The notes: generated by a model from the letters alone, not told the origin. A DNA stretch of 48,130 nucleotides from Flavobacteriaceae bacterium Ga0077528 (GCA_001464475.1 LNDX01000022.1:1-48130), one strand, 5' to 3'. Positions 32,794 to 41,656 are shown, counted from the first letter of the stretch. Translations and numbers: made by a program.

Positions 32794-32820
32794 TGTCATT
32801 GCGAGCTCGCGAAGCAATCT
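32794..32820. repeat. REP-like repeat, third type
   Basis: TGTCATTGCGAG then CTCGCGAAGCAATCT. This is the third form of TGTCAT-starting dispersed repeat in the window. It lies between the converging rteC and lipoprotein genes. Confidence 0.55.
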
Positions 32821-32866
32821 AATCTCTTTTCTATATTCTTTTCTCTTGCTTCTTTCTTCTTTCTCC

Positions 32867-33604
32867 TCAATCATTCTGCGCAATCCCAGTCACAAGAGCC
32901 ATAGTAGCAGCTTCTGCCGAACCATACTCAGCACCTTCAGTAGAAGCTACAATATTACCTATAAGAACCGTCCAATCGGGATCAGTATTCTTTTTTGGTT
33001 TCTTATTATTCCTGTAAGATAAATATCTAGTAACTGACGTTGTGGTCAAAATGATACGTTTATCAGTGTTATTTAGTGCTACACTATGCAATACCTCATT
33101 TTCATAAGCTACCACTTTTTGGTAAATAACATCACAATCGTTTTCTGTACTGAGAAAAGTAATAAAGGAATTAACAAAACTAGTCAAACTTGATTTTCCA
33201 GCAGTTGACATACTCGAAGCGGTGATAACATCATTGACACAAGTAGTTGCGTGTTCAACTAGATACTGAACTCTAGTGCTTGAAACGTTATGGTAAGGCG
33301 AACCTTTAATTAAGTTAAAACTCGTGTTGGCATCTGCGATGGTTTGTACTTGAGACGCTATTTGAGAAACGGTGCCACCCAAATTTCCATTGGTATAATA
33401 CGTGTCGAACAATTCATTATAAAGCCATCCCACTTCGTCATAAGGGTTGGCATCATTTCCGGGTAAAGTAGTGACACGTTGAGCATAAATAGAATTGACA
33501 TTTTCAGAATTCGTAGTTTCATTATCAGAGCTACAAGATACAAGTCCTGTACCCATCATAATAAAAAAGGCAATAAGTAGTGTGCATGAGTGTATATTTT
33601 TCAT
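32867..33604 (-). CDS. Hypothetical lipoprotein
   Basis: A 245-aa protein with a lipoprotein signal ending at Cys24 (GLVSC). The mature part has an acidic Asn/Ser linker and then mostly helices (EVGWLYNELFDTYYTNGNLG; VSQIASQVQTIADANTSFNL). I know no family. It ends with GSAEAATMALVTGIAQND. It is driven by an ATTCNNGAAT-class promoter on the minus strand at 33719-33796, with a leader of about 108 bases that contains the hairpin ACTGATT/AATCAGT. Confidence 0.65.
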   Translation of the reverse strand: MKNIHSCTLLIAFFIMMGTGLVSCSSDNETTNSENVNSIYAQRVTTLPGNDANPYDEVGWLYNELFDTYYTNGNLGGTVSQIASQVQTIADANTSFNLIKGSPYHNVSSTRVQYLVEHATTCVNDVITASSMSTAGKSSLTSFVNSFITFLSTENDCDVIYQKVVAYENEVLHSVALNNTDKRIILTTTSVTRYLSYRNNKKPKKNTDPDWTVLIGNIVASTEGAEYGSAEAATMALVTGIAQND

Positions 33605-33718
33605 GTGATTTAATGTGTTAGAATGTTACTGATTATTTTTTTTAATCAGTTCATTTAGCCCGGGGTAATTTGAACTAGGATTTGGTTTTGCTCATAACAA
33701 AACCGTTTGAATTCAGGG

Positions 33719-33796
33719 CAAAACTAACTGCCCATTTCCCATCTCACAAGCCAACAAGTACACCATTCTCGAATGTAAAATGTGCCATTCGGGAAT
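33719..33796 (-). promoter_or_regulatory. ATTCNNGAAT-class promoter, copy 4 (minus strand, tandem sites)
   Basis: Reading leftward: distal ATTCCCGAAT (33796-33787), proximal ATTCGAGAAT (33774-33765), 15 bp, TTG (33749-33747), 20 bp, TAGTTTTG (33726-33719). The 22-bp distance between the two palindromes equals that at copy 3. Confidence 0.75.
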
Positions 33797-33982
33797 CAAA
33801 CACTACTAATTAAATAGTAAAACACAACACTTCAACACATTACATTTTATAAAGTAGATTCTCAAATTGTCACTACATCTGATACCATTTTTAATTATTT
33901 TTTTTACATTTATTCGCGAAAACACACCACGTTATCCATATTTCTTTTACGTTTTTAATTGTTTAAGTTCCAAATCCTTATA

Positions 33983-35719
33983 ATGATTACAAAAAAACTC
34001 TTACTAGTTCTAGTGCTACTAATTTCGCATTGTATAAATGCACAAGATAACTATGGTAAAATTTCAGATAGTTTATCTTCTAAAAGTTATGAGTATTTAA
34101 GTCAAGCGGCTCTCATAAATGGGAATGATACTGTAAAATCAAATAGGTATGCAAAAGCATGGTTAGAAAAAGCTAAAGAGCAGAACGACTATGAGCAAAT
34201 GACTTTAGCATACAAAACGATAATGTATCAAGTAGATAAGAAGTATCATTTGAATTATGCAGATAGCATAATTAGTATTGCAATGAACACAAAAGATAAC
34301 TTAATTATTGGCAATGCCTATCTCACAAAGGCAACAGTATTTTATGGTAAAAAAGAGCATAACAAAGCATTAGATAATTTTATTATTGCAGATACTTATA
34401 TCTCTAAAACTAATGATGAATATTCAATCTTTAAACTAAAATTCGGAATTGCACAAACCAAATCCTATCTTGGTTTCTATGATGAAGCCATTAGTTTATT
34501 CAGAGAATGTATTGATTATTTCAAGGAAGAAAACGACAGAGCATACCTCAATTCACTCCATTCATTAGGTTTATGTTACAATAGAATTGGAAATTACGCG
34601 TGGTGTACAGTTACAAACCAAACCGGAATTGACGAAGGAATTAGATTAAACAACCTTGAAATGCAACCGTATTTCATCCACTCTGAAGGTGTAAATCTTT
34701 GTAGCTTAAAAAAATATAATGAAGCTATCGCTAAATTAACTTCAGTACTGCCAACAATACAAAGTAAAAAAGATTTTGCAAACGCATCAGTTGCCAATTT
34801 CTACATCGGAAAATCATTTTGGGCTTTAAATCAAAAAGATATAGCAATAAACTATTTTAAAAAAATAGATGATATATTCAAAAAAGAAAACTACATCCGT
34901 CCCGACCTGCGTGAAGGTTATGAAAAACTAATCGCTTACTACAAACAAAAAGGAAATACAAAGTCGCAACTTTATTACATTGATCAACTCCTAAAAGTGG
35001 ATAATATTCTAGGTCAAAATTACAAATACCTACTGCAAAAAGTAGTTAAAGAATACGATACTAAAGAATTATTAAAGTCCAAACAGGAAATTGAAAATAC
35101 CATGACGTTCAGAACCATAATGGCTTTTGGCATCATTTGTATATTAATTGCGATTATTACTTTTTTAATCTACAAGCACTTCAAAAACAAAAGACTTTTC
35201 GATGAAATAATGAAGCGTGATACTTCTAAGCCAGCAATTACTGAAACCAGTATTGAACCACCGACTTATGAGGAAATAATAAAGAACGACACTACCGAAG
35301 CCTTTAGTTCTGAAAATACCGACAAACAAAATACTCAAGAAATAAGCCCAGATATTGAAGCTGGTATTTTAAAAAAGTTGGAGAAATTCGAGCAGAGTAA
35401 AAAATATTTAGAAAAAGACATGACGCTTTCAAAAATGGCTGTATTTCTAAATACCAATACAAAATATGTTACAAAGGTTATTGCCAAACACAGAGGAAAA
35501 GGAACTATTGACTACATAACCGATTTGAAAATAAATTACATAATCGAAATTCTAAAAAAAGAAACTAAATTCCGGAACTACACCCACAAAGCTTTGGGTG
35601 AGGAAGCAGGTTTCGGTTCCACTCAAAACTTCACTCGTGCATTCAAAGAACGAAACGGAATTTCACCAACCTATTTCATCTACAAACTAAAAAAATCAGC
35701 AATCGAAAAGTCTAACTAA
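33983..35719 (+). CDS. TPR-membrane-AraC regulator
   Basis: A 578-aa one-protein sensor-regulator. An export signal (about residues 1-20, ending CINAQ) leads to a set of TPR repeats (about 30-370) that would lie in the periplasm. One membrane helix follows (about 378-398, MAFGIICILIAIITFLIYK), then an acidic linker and a C-terminal AraC DNA-binding domain (about 460-570; TLSKMAVFLNTNTKYVTKVI and ALGEEAGFGSTQNFTRAF). Such hybrids are typical of Bacteroidota. The start is ATG 33983; a TTG at 33959 would spoil the signal. No clear promoter was identified. The control target is unknown. Confidence 0.85.
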   Translation: MITKKLLLVLVLLISHCINAQDNYGKISDSLSSKSYEYLSQAALINGNDTVKSNRYAKAWLEKAKEQNDYEQMTLAYKTIMYQVDKKYHLNYADSIISIAMNTKDNLIIGNAYLTKATVFYGKKEHNKALDNFIIADTYISKTNDEYSIFKLKFGIAQTKSYLGFYDEAISLFRECIDYFKEENDRAYLNSLHSLGLCYNRIGNYAWCTVTNQTGIDEGIRLNNLEMQPYFIHSEGVNLCSLKKYNEAIAKLTSVLPTIQSKKDFANASVANFYIGKSFWALNQKDIAINYFKKIDDIFKKENYIRPDLREGYEKLIAYYKQKGNTKSQLYYIDQLLKVDNILGQNYKYLLQKVVKEYDTKELLKSKQEIENTMTFRTIMAFGIICILIAIITFLIYKHFKNKRLFDEIMKRDTSKPAITETSIEPPTYEEIIKNDTTEAFSSENTDKQNTQEISPDIEAGILKKLEKFEQSKKYLEKDMTLSKMAVFLNTNTKYVTKVIAKHRGKGTIDYITDLKINYIIEILKKETKFRNYTHKALGEEAGFGSTQNFTRAFKERNGISPTYFIYKLKKSAIEKSN

Positions 35720-36114
35720 AAAAAACGTCTTAGAAAGACTTTTACAAAGCGCAGCGGTGTAAAAGTGCAATAAAAACTTCCTCTTTCCATGGCATTAGAA
35801 TCTGGAAGCGAGTGTCAATCAATTGAAAAATCCGTAAAAAGAAAAGCTGTTTGAGGCTTTAGCCGAGTTCTTTTCTTTTAGGATTTGAAATTGAAATTGA
35901 CCGCTGAAGATTCAGTGCCTTGATTTTTTGTTTCTTTTGTATCAAGACAAAAGAAAAAGATCATCATATTACAATTCACCTGTTTATAGAAGTCAATATA
36001 TACAGGCAATTAGAAATTAATTACCTGTTTTTCTTTCACAACTTGTGATTGACTTGTGAAATAAATATTCTCAAAGCATACAATTTTGTGCCATAACAAT
36101 GTAAAACATAAATT
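35720..36114. repeat. Gene-free gap with a conserved stem-loop
   Basis: No gene is seen. TTTCTTTTGT (35931-35940) and ACAAAAGAAA (35947-35956) form a 10-bp stem with loop ATCAAG, preceded by CCTTGA. The same element with a compensating base-pair change is found at 37635-37660. A piece of the dispersed GAGGCTTTAGCC unit lies near 35853. Confidence 0.55.
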
Positions 36115-36408
36115 ATGGCAATTGAAATTTTAACTAAACAAGACCTAAATGATTTCCGCACGTTACTACTAGACGACATTAGAGAAATCTTCCAAAACAA
36201 AACAGAGCAAACCAAACAATGGCTTAAATCCTCAGAAGTTAGAAAGTTACTTAATATTTCTCCAGGAACACTCCAAACCTTACGCATCAACAAAACCTTA
36301 TCCTACACCAAGATTGGCGGAATAATCTATTATCCATACAAGGATATTGAAAAACTATTAGACCAAAACAAAGTAAGTTCCGAGCGTACATTGTTCAACT
36401 CTAAGTAA
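36115..36408 (+). CDS. Helix-turn-helix protein, excisionase-like (HTH_17)
   Basis: A 97-aa DNA-binding protein. Residues 1-40 are a helical lead (TKQDLNDFRTLLLDDIREIF) and 41-90 a MerR/excisionase-type fold: WLKSSEVRKLLNISPGTLQT, then LRINKTLSYTKIGGIIYYPY. Genes of this type sit at the front of Bacteroidota mobile regions, before the replication or mobilisation genes, as here. It may direct excision or control the downstream replication-type genes. Confidence 0.82.
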   Translation: MAIEILTKQDLNDFRTLLLDDIREIFQNKTEQTKQWLKSSEVRKLLNISPGTLQTLRINKTLSYTKIGGIIYYPYKDIEKLLDQNKVSSERTLFNSK

Positions 36409-36429
36409 TTCTTGTTACAGTCACATCTA

Positions 36430-36475
36430 AAGGGCTTTGTGCACTTTGTGCCATCCTTGTGCTCTTCGTGGTTAA
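36430..36475. repeat. TTTGTGC-rich dispersed spacer repeat
   Basis: CTTTGTGCACTTTGTGCCAT and then CCTTGTGCTCTTCGTGGTTAAA: direct short repeats of a kind common between Flavobacterium genes. No function is evident. Confidence 0.4.
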
Positions 36476-36511
36476 ACTAATCACTCTTCACTAATCACTT
36501 TTCACTAAAAC

Positions 36512-37354
36512 ATGAACTACATAAAACACCTAACCGGATTTTTCGACAGAGTAGCAAAAGACAAATTACTTAATCCAACGCATGTAAGTTTATACATGTC
36601 ACTTTTCCAATTCTGGAATTGCAATCGGTTCAGAAATCCAATCAGTATTTCTCGTGATGAAATAATGCGAATAAGCAAAATCAGTTCAAAAGCAACCTAT
36701 CACAAATGTTTGAAAGCATTGCACGCGCAAGGCTATATCAAATATGAACCATCCTATAATCCATTCAAAGGCAGTCATGTTTTTTTGTTCAACTTTTCCG
36801 ATGATTTAAAGCCTTTACCAAAAAATGCCAGTTCAAATTTTAAACCAGTCAATGAACAAGTAGTGAACAAGTTCTGTACTAGTGATGAAACAAGTAGCGA
36901 ACAGGTTAATGAACAAGTCGTAGTACCTTATATAAACAATACAAACAATACAAACGATTTAAACAATTCAAACAGTGTAAACTTGGGCGAGCAATCAAAA
37001 AAAATTGAAGAAAATGGAAATGATGAATTTGTCATACCGAGCGCAGTCGAGGTAACTTCATCTGAGAAAGAAAAAAAGTTGCGTGAAAAAAAGAAAGAAA
37101 ATTCACAACCAAAAATCGAAAATGTCAAATCCTATTTCCAAGAAAACAACTTCCCAGAACTCGAAGCTCAAAAATTCTTCAACTATTTCTCAAGCATCGG
37201 TTGGCTAGTAGGTGGTAAAACACCAATGGTCGATTGGCAAGCAGCAGCACAAAACTGGATATTAAACGCGCCAAAATTCATCACAAATGCAGAACCAAAC
37301 CGCCCAAAACAACTCAACACCACAACCGAAAAAGACTATTCCGAACCATTATAA
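36512..37354 (+). CDS. Replication-initiator-like protein with winged helix
   Basis: A 280-aa protein. The N-terminal 95 residues form a winged helix (SRDEIMRISKISSKATYHKC, then LKALHAQGYIKYEP). A long low-complexity linker (about 105-200) is rich in Asn, Ser and Lys, and includes a REP-like repeat read in frame (FVIPSAVEVTSS). The last 70 residues (VKSYFQENNFPELEAQKFFN, then YFSSIGWLVGGKTPMVDWQA and AAQNWI) resemble the C-terminal part of DnaD or phage replication proteins. The next gene is a DnaC-like loader, so the two may start replication of an element. Confidence 0.7.
   Translation: MNYIKHLTGFFDRVAKDKLLNPTHVSLYMSLFQFWNCNRFRNPISISRDEIMRISKISSKATYHKCLKALHAQGYIKYEPSYNPFKGSHVFLFNFSDDLKPLPKNASSNFKPVNEQVVNKFCTSDETSSEQVNEQVVVPYINNTNNTNDLNNSNSVNLGEQSKKIEENGNDEFVIPSAVEVTSSEKEKKLREKKKENSQPKIENVKSYFQENNFPELEAQKFFNYFSSIGWLVGGKTPMVDWQAAAQNWILNAPKFITNAEPNRPKQLNTTTEKDYSEPL
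37030..37054. repeat. REP-like repeat inside the replication-type gene
   Basis: TGTCATACCGAGCGCAGTCG then AGGTA: the same unit as at 17669, but here entirely in the coding frame, in the variable linker of the protein. Confidence 0.6.
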
Positions 37355-37684
37355 AACAATAGTTGTTAGAAAGATTTTGCATAGCAAAGCGGAGTAAAAC
37401 CGAGGAACGAGGTTCAGCGATTCAATAGAAAATATTAACGAGAGCTAAATACAAATAAACACTTCCACTTGGCAACGGCCTATTTTCATTTCAGTATGAT
37501 TTTCCAATTACTGCTACGTTGGCTGATGGAAGGCGACCCAAAAGTTGAGCCTGCAAGGCGAACGGCTAGGGTCGCTGCGGGAGTGGCAGGGATTGTGAAA
37601 ATCAATGAAATGAAAATCGAGCCTTGACCTTTTGTTTCTTTTGGGTCAAGCCAAAAGAAAATAATAAAAATTAAAAGCAAACAG
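37355..37684. repeat. Gene-free gap with a second copy of the conserved stem-loop
   Basis: No convincing gene is seen; a minus-strand frame of 64 codons across it is repeat-derived. TTTCTTTTGG (37635-37644) and CCAAAAGAAA (37651-37660) make a 10-bp stem with loop GTCAAG, 25 bp before the ATPase ATG. The upstream CCTTGA…TTTTG context is shared with the copy at 35931. Confidence 0.55.
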
Positions 37685-38305
37685 ATGAATGAAATTAAAA
37701 CTCATTACAACTATCAAGAAATAATCACTTGGATTGAAAAGAAGGGAATCGAGCTATACGGCAATCATTTCAAAATACTAGAAACCGATTATCAAATAAT
37801 TTACAAATTAATCGCTTATTTTCTCAAAGACGAGCCAACATGTTTTCAATACAATATCAATCTCAATAAGGGAATTCTACTTTCCGGTCCAATTGGCTGT
37901 GGCAAAACCTCAATAATGAACATAATGAAATACCTAACACCAACCGAACACAAATTTTACGTCAAACCATGCCGAGAAATAAGCTTCGAATTCATTCAAG
38001 ACGGATATCAAATAATACACAAATACAGCAAAGGAAAACTATACGAGTTCGAACCCAAAACAATCTGTTTCGACGATTTAGGAACAGAAAACAATCTAAA
38101 ATACTACGGAAACGAATGCAACGTAATGGCAGAAATACTATTAAGCAGATACGATGTTTACATCGCAAAAAGAATACAAACCCACATCACAACAAACCTT
38201 TCAGCAAGCGAAATAGAAACCCAATACGGCAACCGTGTTCGAAGCCGAATGCGTGAACTCTTCAATCTAATTGCCTACGATAACAACTCAAAAGACAAAA
38301 GATAA
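37685..38305 (+). CDS. DnaC-like P-loop ATPase
   Basis: A 206-aa AAA+ ATPase. Walker A is GPIGCGKTS (68-76), Walker B TICFDDLG (126-133) and the sensor region THITTNLSASEIETQYGNRV, then RSRMRELFN, matches DnaC/IstB-type helicase loaders. It follows the winged-helix gene, so together they resemble an initiator and loader pair of a plasmid-like or integrated element. No transposase for an IS21-type partner is present. Confidence 0.85.
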   Translation: MNEIKTHYNYQEIITWIEKKGIELYGNHFKILETDYQIIYKLIAYFLKDEPTCFQYNINLNKGILLSGPIGCGKTSIMNIMKYLTPTEHKFYVKPCREISFEFIQDGYQIIHKYSKGKLYEFEPKTICFDDLGTENNLKYYGNECNVMAEILLSRYDVYIAKRIQTHITTNLSASEIETQYGNRVRSRMRELFNLIAYDNNSKDKR

Positions 38306-38379
38306 TACTCAATTCAAGAGTAAAAGTTCATTAAAATCTTTTAATCTAAAATTCTAACAATCTAAAATTCTAACAAATC

Positions 38380-39009
38380 ATGAAAAACATCAAACTATTT
38401 TGGAACTGGATTCAATATAACGAGCGAACCCTAAGAAACCTACAAAATGAAAAACCTAAAATCCAAAAGCTTTTCCTCTTTTGGCTGGATAAAAACCTGC
38501 ATTACTATTCCGAAGGATTAGATTGCATCATAATTTTTCCAAAAAGAGACAACAAATCAATTCAACTCATAATCTCTGCAAACGGAAATCCCGATTATTT
38601 TGAAGCAGTTACAACTTTAGTGGATAATGCACCAAAACTAAAAAGCTGGAACTTCATAGCGTTCATACAGCCATCCGAAGACATTGAAGAGATGGAAGCC
38701 GGATTAGACAAACCGTATGTTTTCAAAGACATTAATCTAAAAGCAAGCGAAATTAAATTTGAGCCACTACAATACGAGAAATGCAAAAAAATTGACATGA
38801 TTGTGTATCTAAAAAACTACACCATTCATTGCAATAATAAAAATCTTCTCGAAGTAGTGTATATAATCATTCAAGATATTATTGGTGAAAAAGCACTGGC
38901 AGAAAACATAAATTTTGTCGAACTAGAACAAATGCCAAATGAAGAAAACATAGAGCTAATTTATCTGTACGATTTGCAATACTACCTTGATGATATCAAT
39001 TCAAAATAA
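38380..39009 (+). CDS. Conserved hypothetical protein
   Basis: A 209-aa soluble protein. The first half has LFWNWIQYNERTLRNLQNEK, then LHYYSEGLDCIIIFPKRDNK, and the centre NAPKLKSWNFIAFIQPSEDI. Similar proteins are common in Flavobacterium, but I know no function. An alternating beta/alpha pattern suggests a compact domain. It is the last gene before the copper cluster and 74 bp after the ATPase. Confidence 0.6.
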   Translation: MKNIKLFWNWIQYNERTLRNLQNEKPKIQKLFLFWLDKNLHYYSEGLDCIIIFPKRDNKSIQLIISANGNPDYFEAVTTLVDNAPKLKSWNFIAFIQPSEDIEEMEAGLDKPYVFKDINLKASEIKFEPLQYEKCKKIDMIVYLKNYTIHCNNKNLLEVVYIIIQDIIGEKALAENINFVELEQMPNEENIELIYLYDLQYYLDDINSK

Positions 39010-39095
39010 GTAGATTACATCCAGCTAAACAAGCTGTTCAAGAATGAACGAATCTATTTTAACAACAATTTTAACATAAAGCAATAATTTTTAAT

Positions 39096-39103
39096 TACTT
39101 TTG
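39096..39103 (+). promoter_or_regulatory. Candidate -7 box of the copper cluster
   Basis: TACTTTTG fits TAnnTTTG, 19 bp before the ATG at 39122. The -33 TTG is missing, so an activator, perhaps the AraC protein encoded at 44666, may be needed. Confidence 0.45.
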
Positions 39104-39121
39104 TACTGTTTTAATAGATAT

Positions 39122-39499
39122 ATGAAAAAATACCACTTTATACTATTAGTTTTTTTAGGCATGTTTCTTTTGCCTAATGATGCGATGGCTTGTGGTAAAG
39201 GTTCAGACAAGAGTTCTTGCAAAAAAGAAATTTCCTCTACTAAATCAGATAAAAAGAGTTGTTGCGATAGCGATAATTCTAAAGAGAAAAATCACAAAGG
39301 TTGTAAAGGCAATTGCGGCCACTCAAAATGTGGTTGTTCTTCAACCTGTCTAACCTCTTCAGTAAGTTTTTTATCTGAAATCATTTTTAAAAATTACATG
39401 TTTAGCTATTCTTCAATCGAGAAAGTTAAATTTTCATACACAATACCATCAATCTCAGATGGTTTTTATTCTATTTGGCTCATTCCTAAAATAAGCTAA
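39122..39499 (+). CDS. Secreted cysteine-rich protein, probable metal binder
   Basis: A 125-aa protein with an export signal (residues 1-23, ending PNDAMA) and a Cys/Lys/Ser-rich core holding nine Cys within about 55 residues (for example KSCCDS, GCKGNCGHSKCGC). This composition fits copper or other soft-metal binding in the periplasm. The last 45 residues are different and aromatic. It opens the copper cluster after a candidate -7 box; ATG 39122 is used because an upstream reading overlaps the -7 box. Confidence 0.7.
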   Translation: MKKYHFILLVFLGMFLLPNDAMACGKGSDKSSCKKEISSTKSDKKSCCDSDNSKEKNHKGCKGNCGHSKCGCSSTCLTSSVSFLSEIIFKNYMFSYSSIEKVKFSYTIPSISDGFYSIWLIPKIS

Positions 39500-39682
39500 A
39501 TCCATTTTTGACAGCCATAAGTGTGTCAAATTCATAGCATTTTGCTATTCAATATAACAGTTAAGTATTGTTTTTTATACCATTATTGGTATTGTAATAA
39601 CATGCTTTCGCAACTGTTATTTATCCAAATTTATTTTATCAACTAATCAAGGTAGTTTGCTTTGATTACAATTTTATTCAAA

Positions 39683-40529
39683 ATGAAAAATTCATTAATG
39701 AAAATAATGATAGCAATATGCACAAATAAAAAATGCCAAAACAGAAAGTGTAAAAATTTATGGCAATTGTGGTATGTGCGAAACCAAAATCGAAAAAGCA
39801 GGAAACATCAAAAAAATAGCCAATGTAGATTGGAACCAGGAAACCCAAATGGCAACACTAACCTATGATGCTAAAAAAACCAATCAAGAAGAAATCCTAA
39901 AAAGAATTGCATTAGTTGGTTACGATAGTGATAAGTTTCTTGCTCCAGATGATGTATACAATAATCTTCACGGATGTTGCCAATATGACCGTGTAGCAAA
40001 AGTTCCTGTAAAAGAAGAAACAACATCGATTGCTAGCAACGGAGACCATTCCAATCATAGTAATCATTCTGAAACAACTACTACAGTAATTAAGAGTGAA
40101 AATCAATTAAAAGCGGTTTTTGATAATTATTTTTTAGTAAAAGATGCATTAATCACTTCTAATGGGAATAGCACGGCATCAGCTTCAAAAGAATTGGTAA
40201 TGGCCATCAATAATGTCAAAATGGACAGGCTTGATATGGATGTTCACATGGTTTGGATGAAAGTTGTAAATACGATAAAGAAAGATGCAGAAAACATCGC
40301 TAATACAAAAGATGTAAAAATCCAACGCGATCATTTTACATCATTATCTAAAGAAATTTATACATTAATCAAGATTTCTAAATATGAAAATCCGGTGTAC
40401 TATCAATTCTGTCCAATGTTCAATGACGGCAAAGGTGCTAATTGGTTAAGTAAAGAAAATTCTGTAAAAAATCCTTATTATGGTTCAATGATGTTGAGCT
40501 GTGGTAAGACTGTAGAAACTATTAAATAA
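39683..40529 (+). pseudogene. HMA-DUF3347 copper-handling protein, frameshifted in the signal region
   Basis: The true product would have a signal peptide, a short HMA-like part with CGMC (KIYGNCGMCETKIEKAG), a His-rich linker and a DUF3347 domain (AVFDNYFLVKDALITSNGNS to SMMLSCGKTVETIK). The ATG at 39683 starts MKNSLMKIMIAI, but after about 39718 the reading must shift to reach AQIKNAKTESVKIYGNCGMC. The shorter open frame from ATG 39774 would start within CGMC and have no signal. A base change or a small deletion broke the gene, or there is a sequence error. Confidence 0.7.
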
Positions 40530-40545
40530 TTTAAAATAAATATAA

Positions 40546-41601
40546 ATGAAAAATTTATCAATACTAGCTTCATTCTTTGGAGCAATACTATTCACTTCTT
40601 GCAATAATAACGATGACAATATGGATATGACATTAAATGTTGATTATCCTGCGGCATACATTGTAAATGGCGAAGATGCCACAGTTACTGTCCTTAAATT
40701 GAGTACTAATGAAGTTTCTGCAACAATTCCTTTAATGACAACAGGTTCAGATATGATTATGTGGCCACATCATATTTCTTCACATCAAAATCATTTAGCA
40801 ATTGGAGTTCCAGGCATGGATTTGAGTGCAGGACATTCAGGATTAAATACTGCCGGAATGAATGGTAAATTAGTAGTTATCGATGCTATAAATGGTTCAA
40901 TCGTTAAAAATATAAACCTTCCATTGATGAACCATAATTCTATTTACTCACCAAGTGGTAATGAAATTTGGGTGCCACAAATGGATGAAATGAATAGCAA
41001 AGTTCTGGTATATGATGCTACTACAAATGCGTTATTAAATACAATTAATGTTGGGATGATGGCAGCTGAATTAACATTCTCTTCTGATGGTACCAAAGCT
41101 TATGTCGCAAATGGTGATGATGATAGTATTACAGTTATTAACGCCAGCACAAAAGCTATAATCACAACTATTACTGTTGGTGACAATCCAGTAGGTGCTT
41201 GGACAGGAAGTAATAATAAAATGTATGTAGACAACGAAGACGGACAAACTATTTCTGTGATTGATGTAGCAACGAACTCAGTAGATGAAACAATTACTTT
41301 AGGCTTCATGCCGGGAATAGCTTCATACAATGGTTCGAAAAATGAGCTATGGGTTTCAGATCCTATGGCTGGAAAAGTGCACTATTGGACATGGGATACA
41401 GGTATGAATATGTGGATGCATGGTAGTTCACTTAACACAGGCGCTGGTGCTCATGCAATTGCATTCACTAATGATGGAAACACAGCTTATGTAACCAATC
41501 AAACAGCAAATACAGTTTCTGTTGTTAATACTGTTAATCATACTGTAATCAAAACTATAAATGTTGGTAAAAAACCAAACGGAATAGTTATAAAAATGTA
41601 A
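40546..41601 (+). CDS. YncE-like beta-propeller lipoprotein
   Basis: A 351-aa lipoprotein (lipobox ending at Cys19, GAILFTSC). The rest is a seven-bladed propeller of YVTN/YncE repeats, for example KAYVANGDDDSITVINASTK, IISVIDVATNSVDETI-like units and the last TAYVTNQTANTVSVVNTVNH. Met-rich stretches (DMIMWPHH, MNMWMHG) may bind copper. It lies within the copper cluster and is closed by an intergenic hairpin. Its role is probably binding or sensing in the periplasm. Confidence 0.8.
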   Translation: MKNLSILASFFGAILFTSCNNNDDNMDMTLNVDYPAAYIVNGEDATVTVLKLSTNEVSATIPLMTTGSDMIMWPHHISSHQNHLAIGVPGMDLSAGHSGLNTAGMNGKLVVIDAINGSIVKNINLPLMNHNSIYSPSGNEIWVPQMDEMNSKVLVYDATTNALLNTINVGMMAAELTFSSDGTKAYVANGDDDSITVINASTKAIITTITVGDNPVGAWTGSNNKMYVDNEDGQTISVIDVATNSVDETITLGFMPGIASYNGSKNELWVSDPMAGKVHYWTWDTGMNMWMHGSSLNTGAGAHAIAFTNDGNTAYVTNQTANTVSVVNTVNHTVIKTINVGKKPNGIVIKM

Positions 41602-41611
41602 TCCTTACAAG

Positions 41612-41645
41612 ACTAAGCCTAATGTTTAAATTGGGCTTAGTTTAA
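41612..41645 (+). terminator. Intergenic hairpin between the propeller and TlpA genes
   Basis: ACTAAGCC and GGCTTAGT pair across a 14-nt loop, followed by a T-rich stretch. It may trim transcription within the cluster. Confidence 0.65.
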
Positions 41646-41656
41646 TAAAAACTACT

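Noticed and set aside
37486..37680. Minus-strand protein of 64 residues
   Set aside because: It lies wholly in a repeat-rich gap and includes the conserved stem-loop; the translation has no recognisable features.
37685..38305. IstB of an IS21-type insertion sequence
   Set aside because: No IstA transposase or terminal inverted repeats are present; the neighbour is a winged-helix initiator-like gene.
31905..39009. A conjugative element in full
   Set aside because: No relaxase, coupling protein or transfer genes are visible; only regulators and replication-type genes are present.
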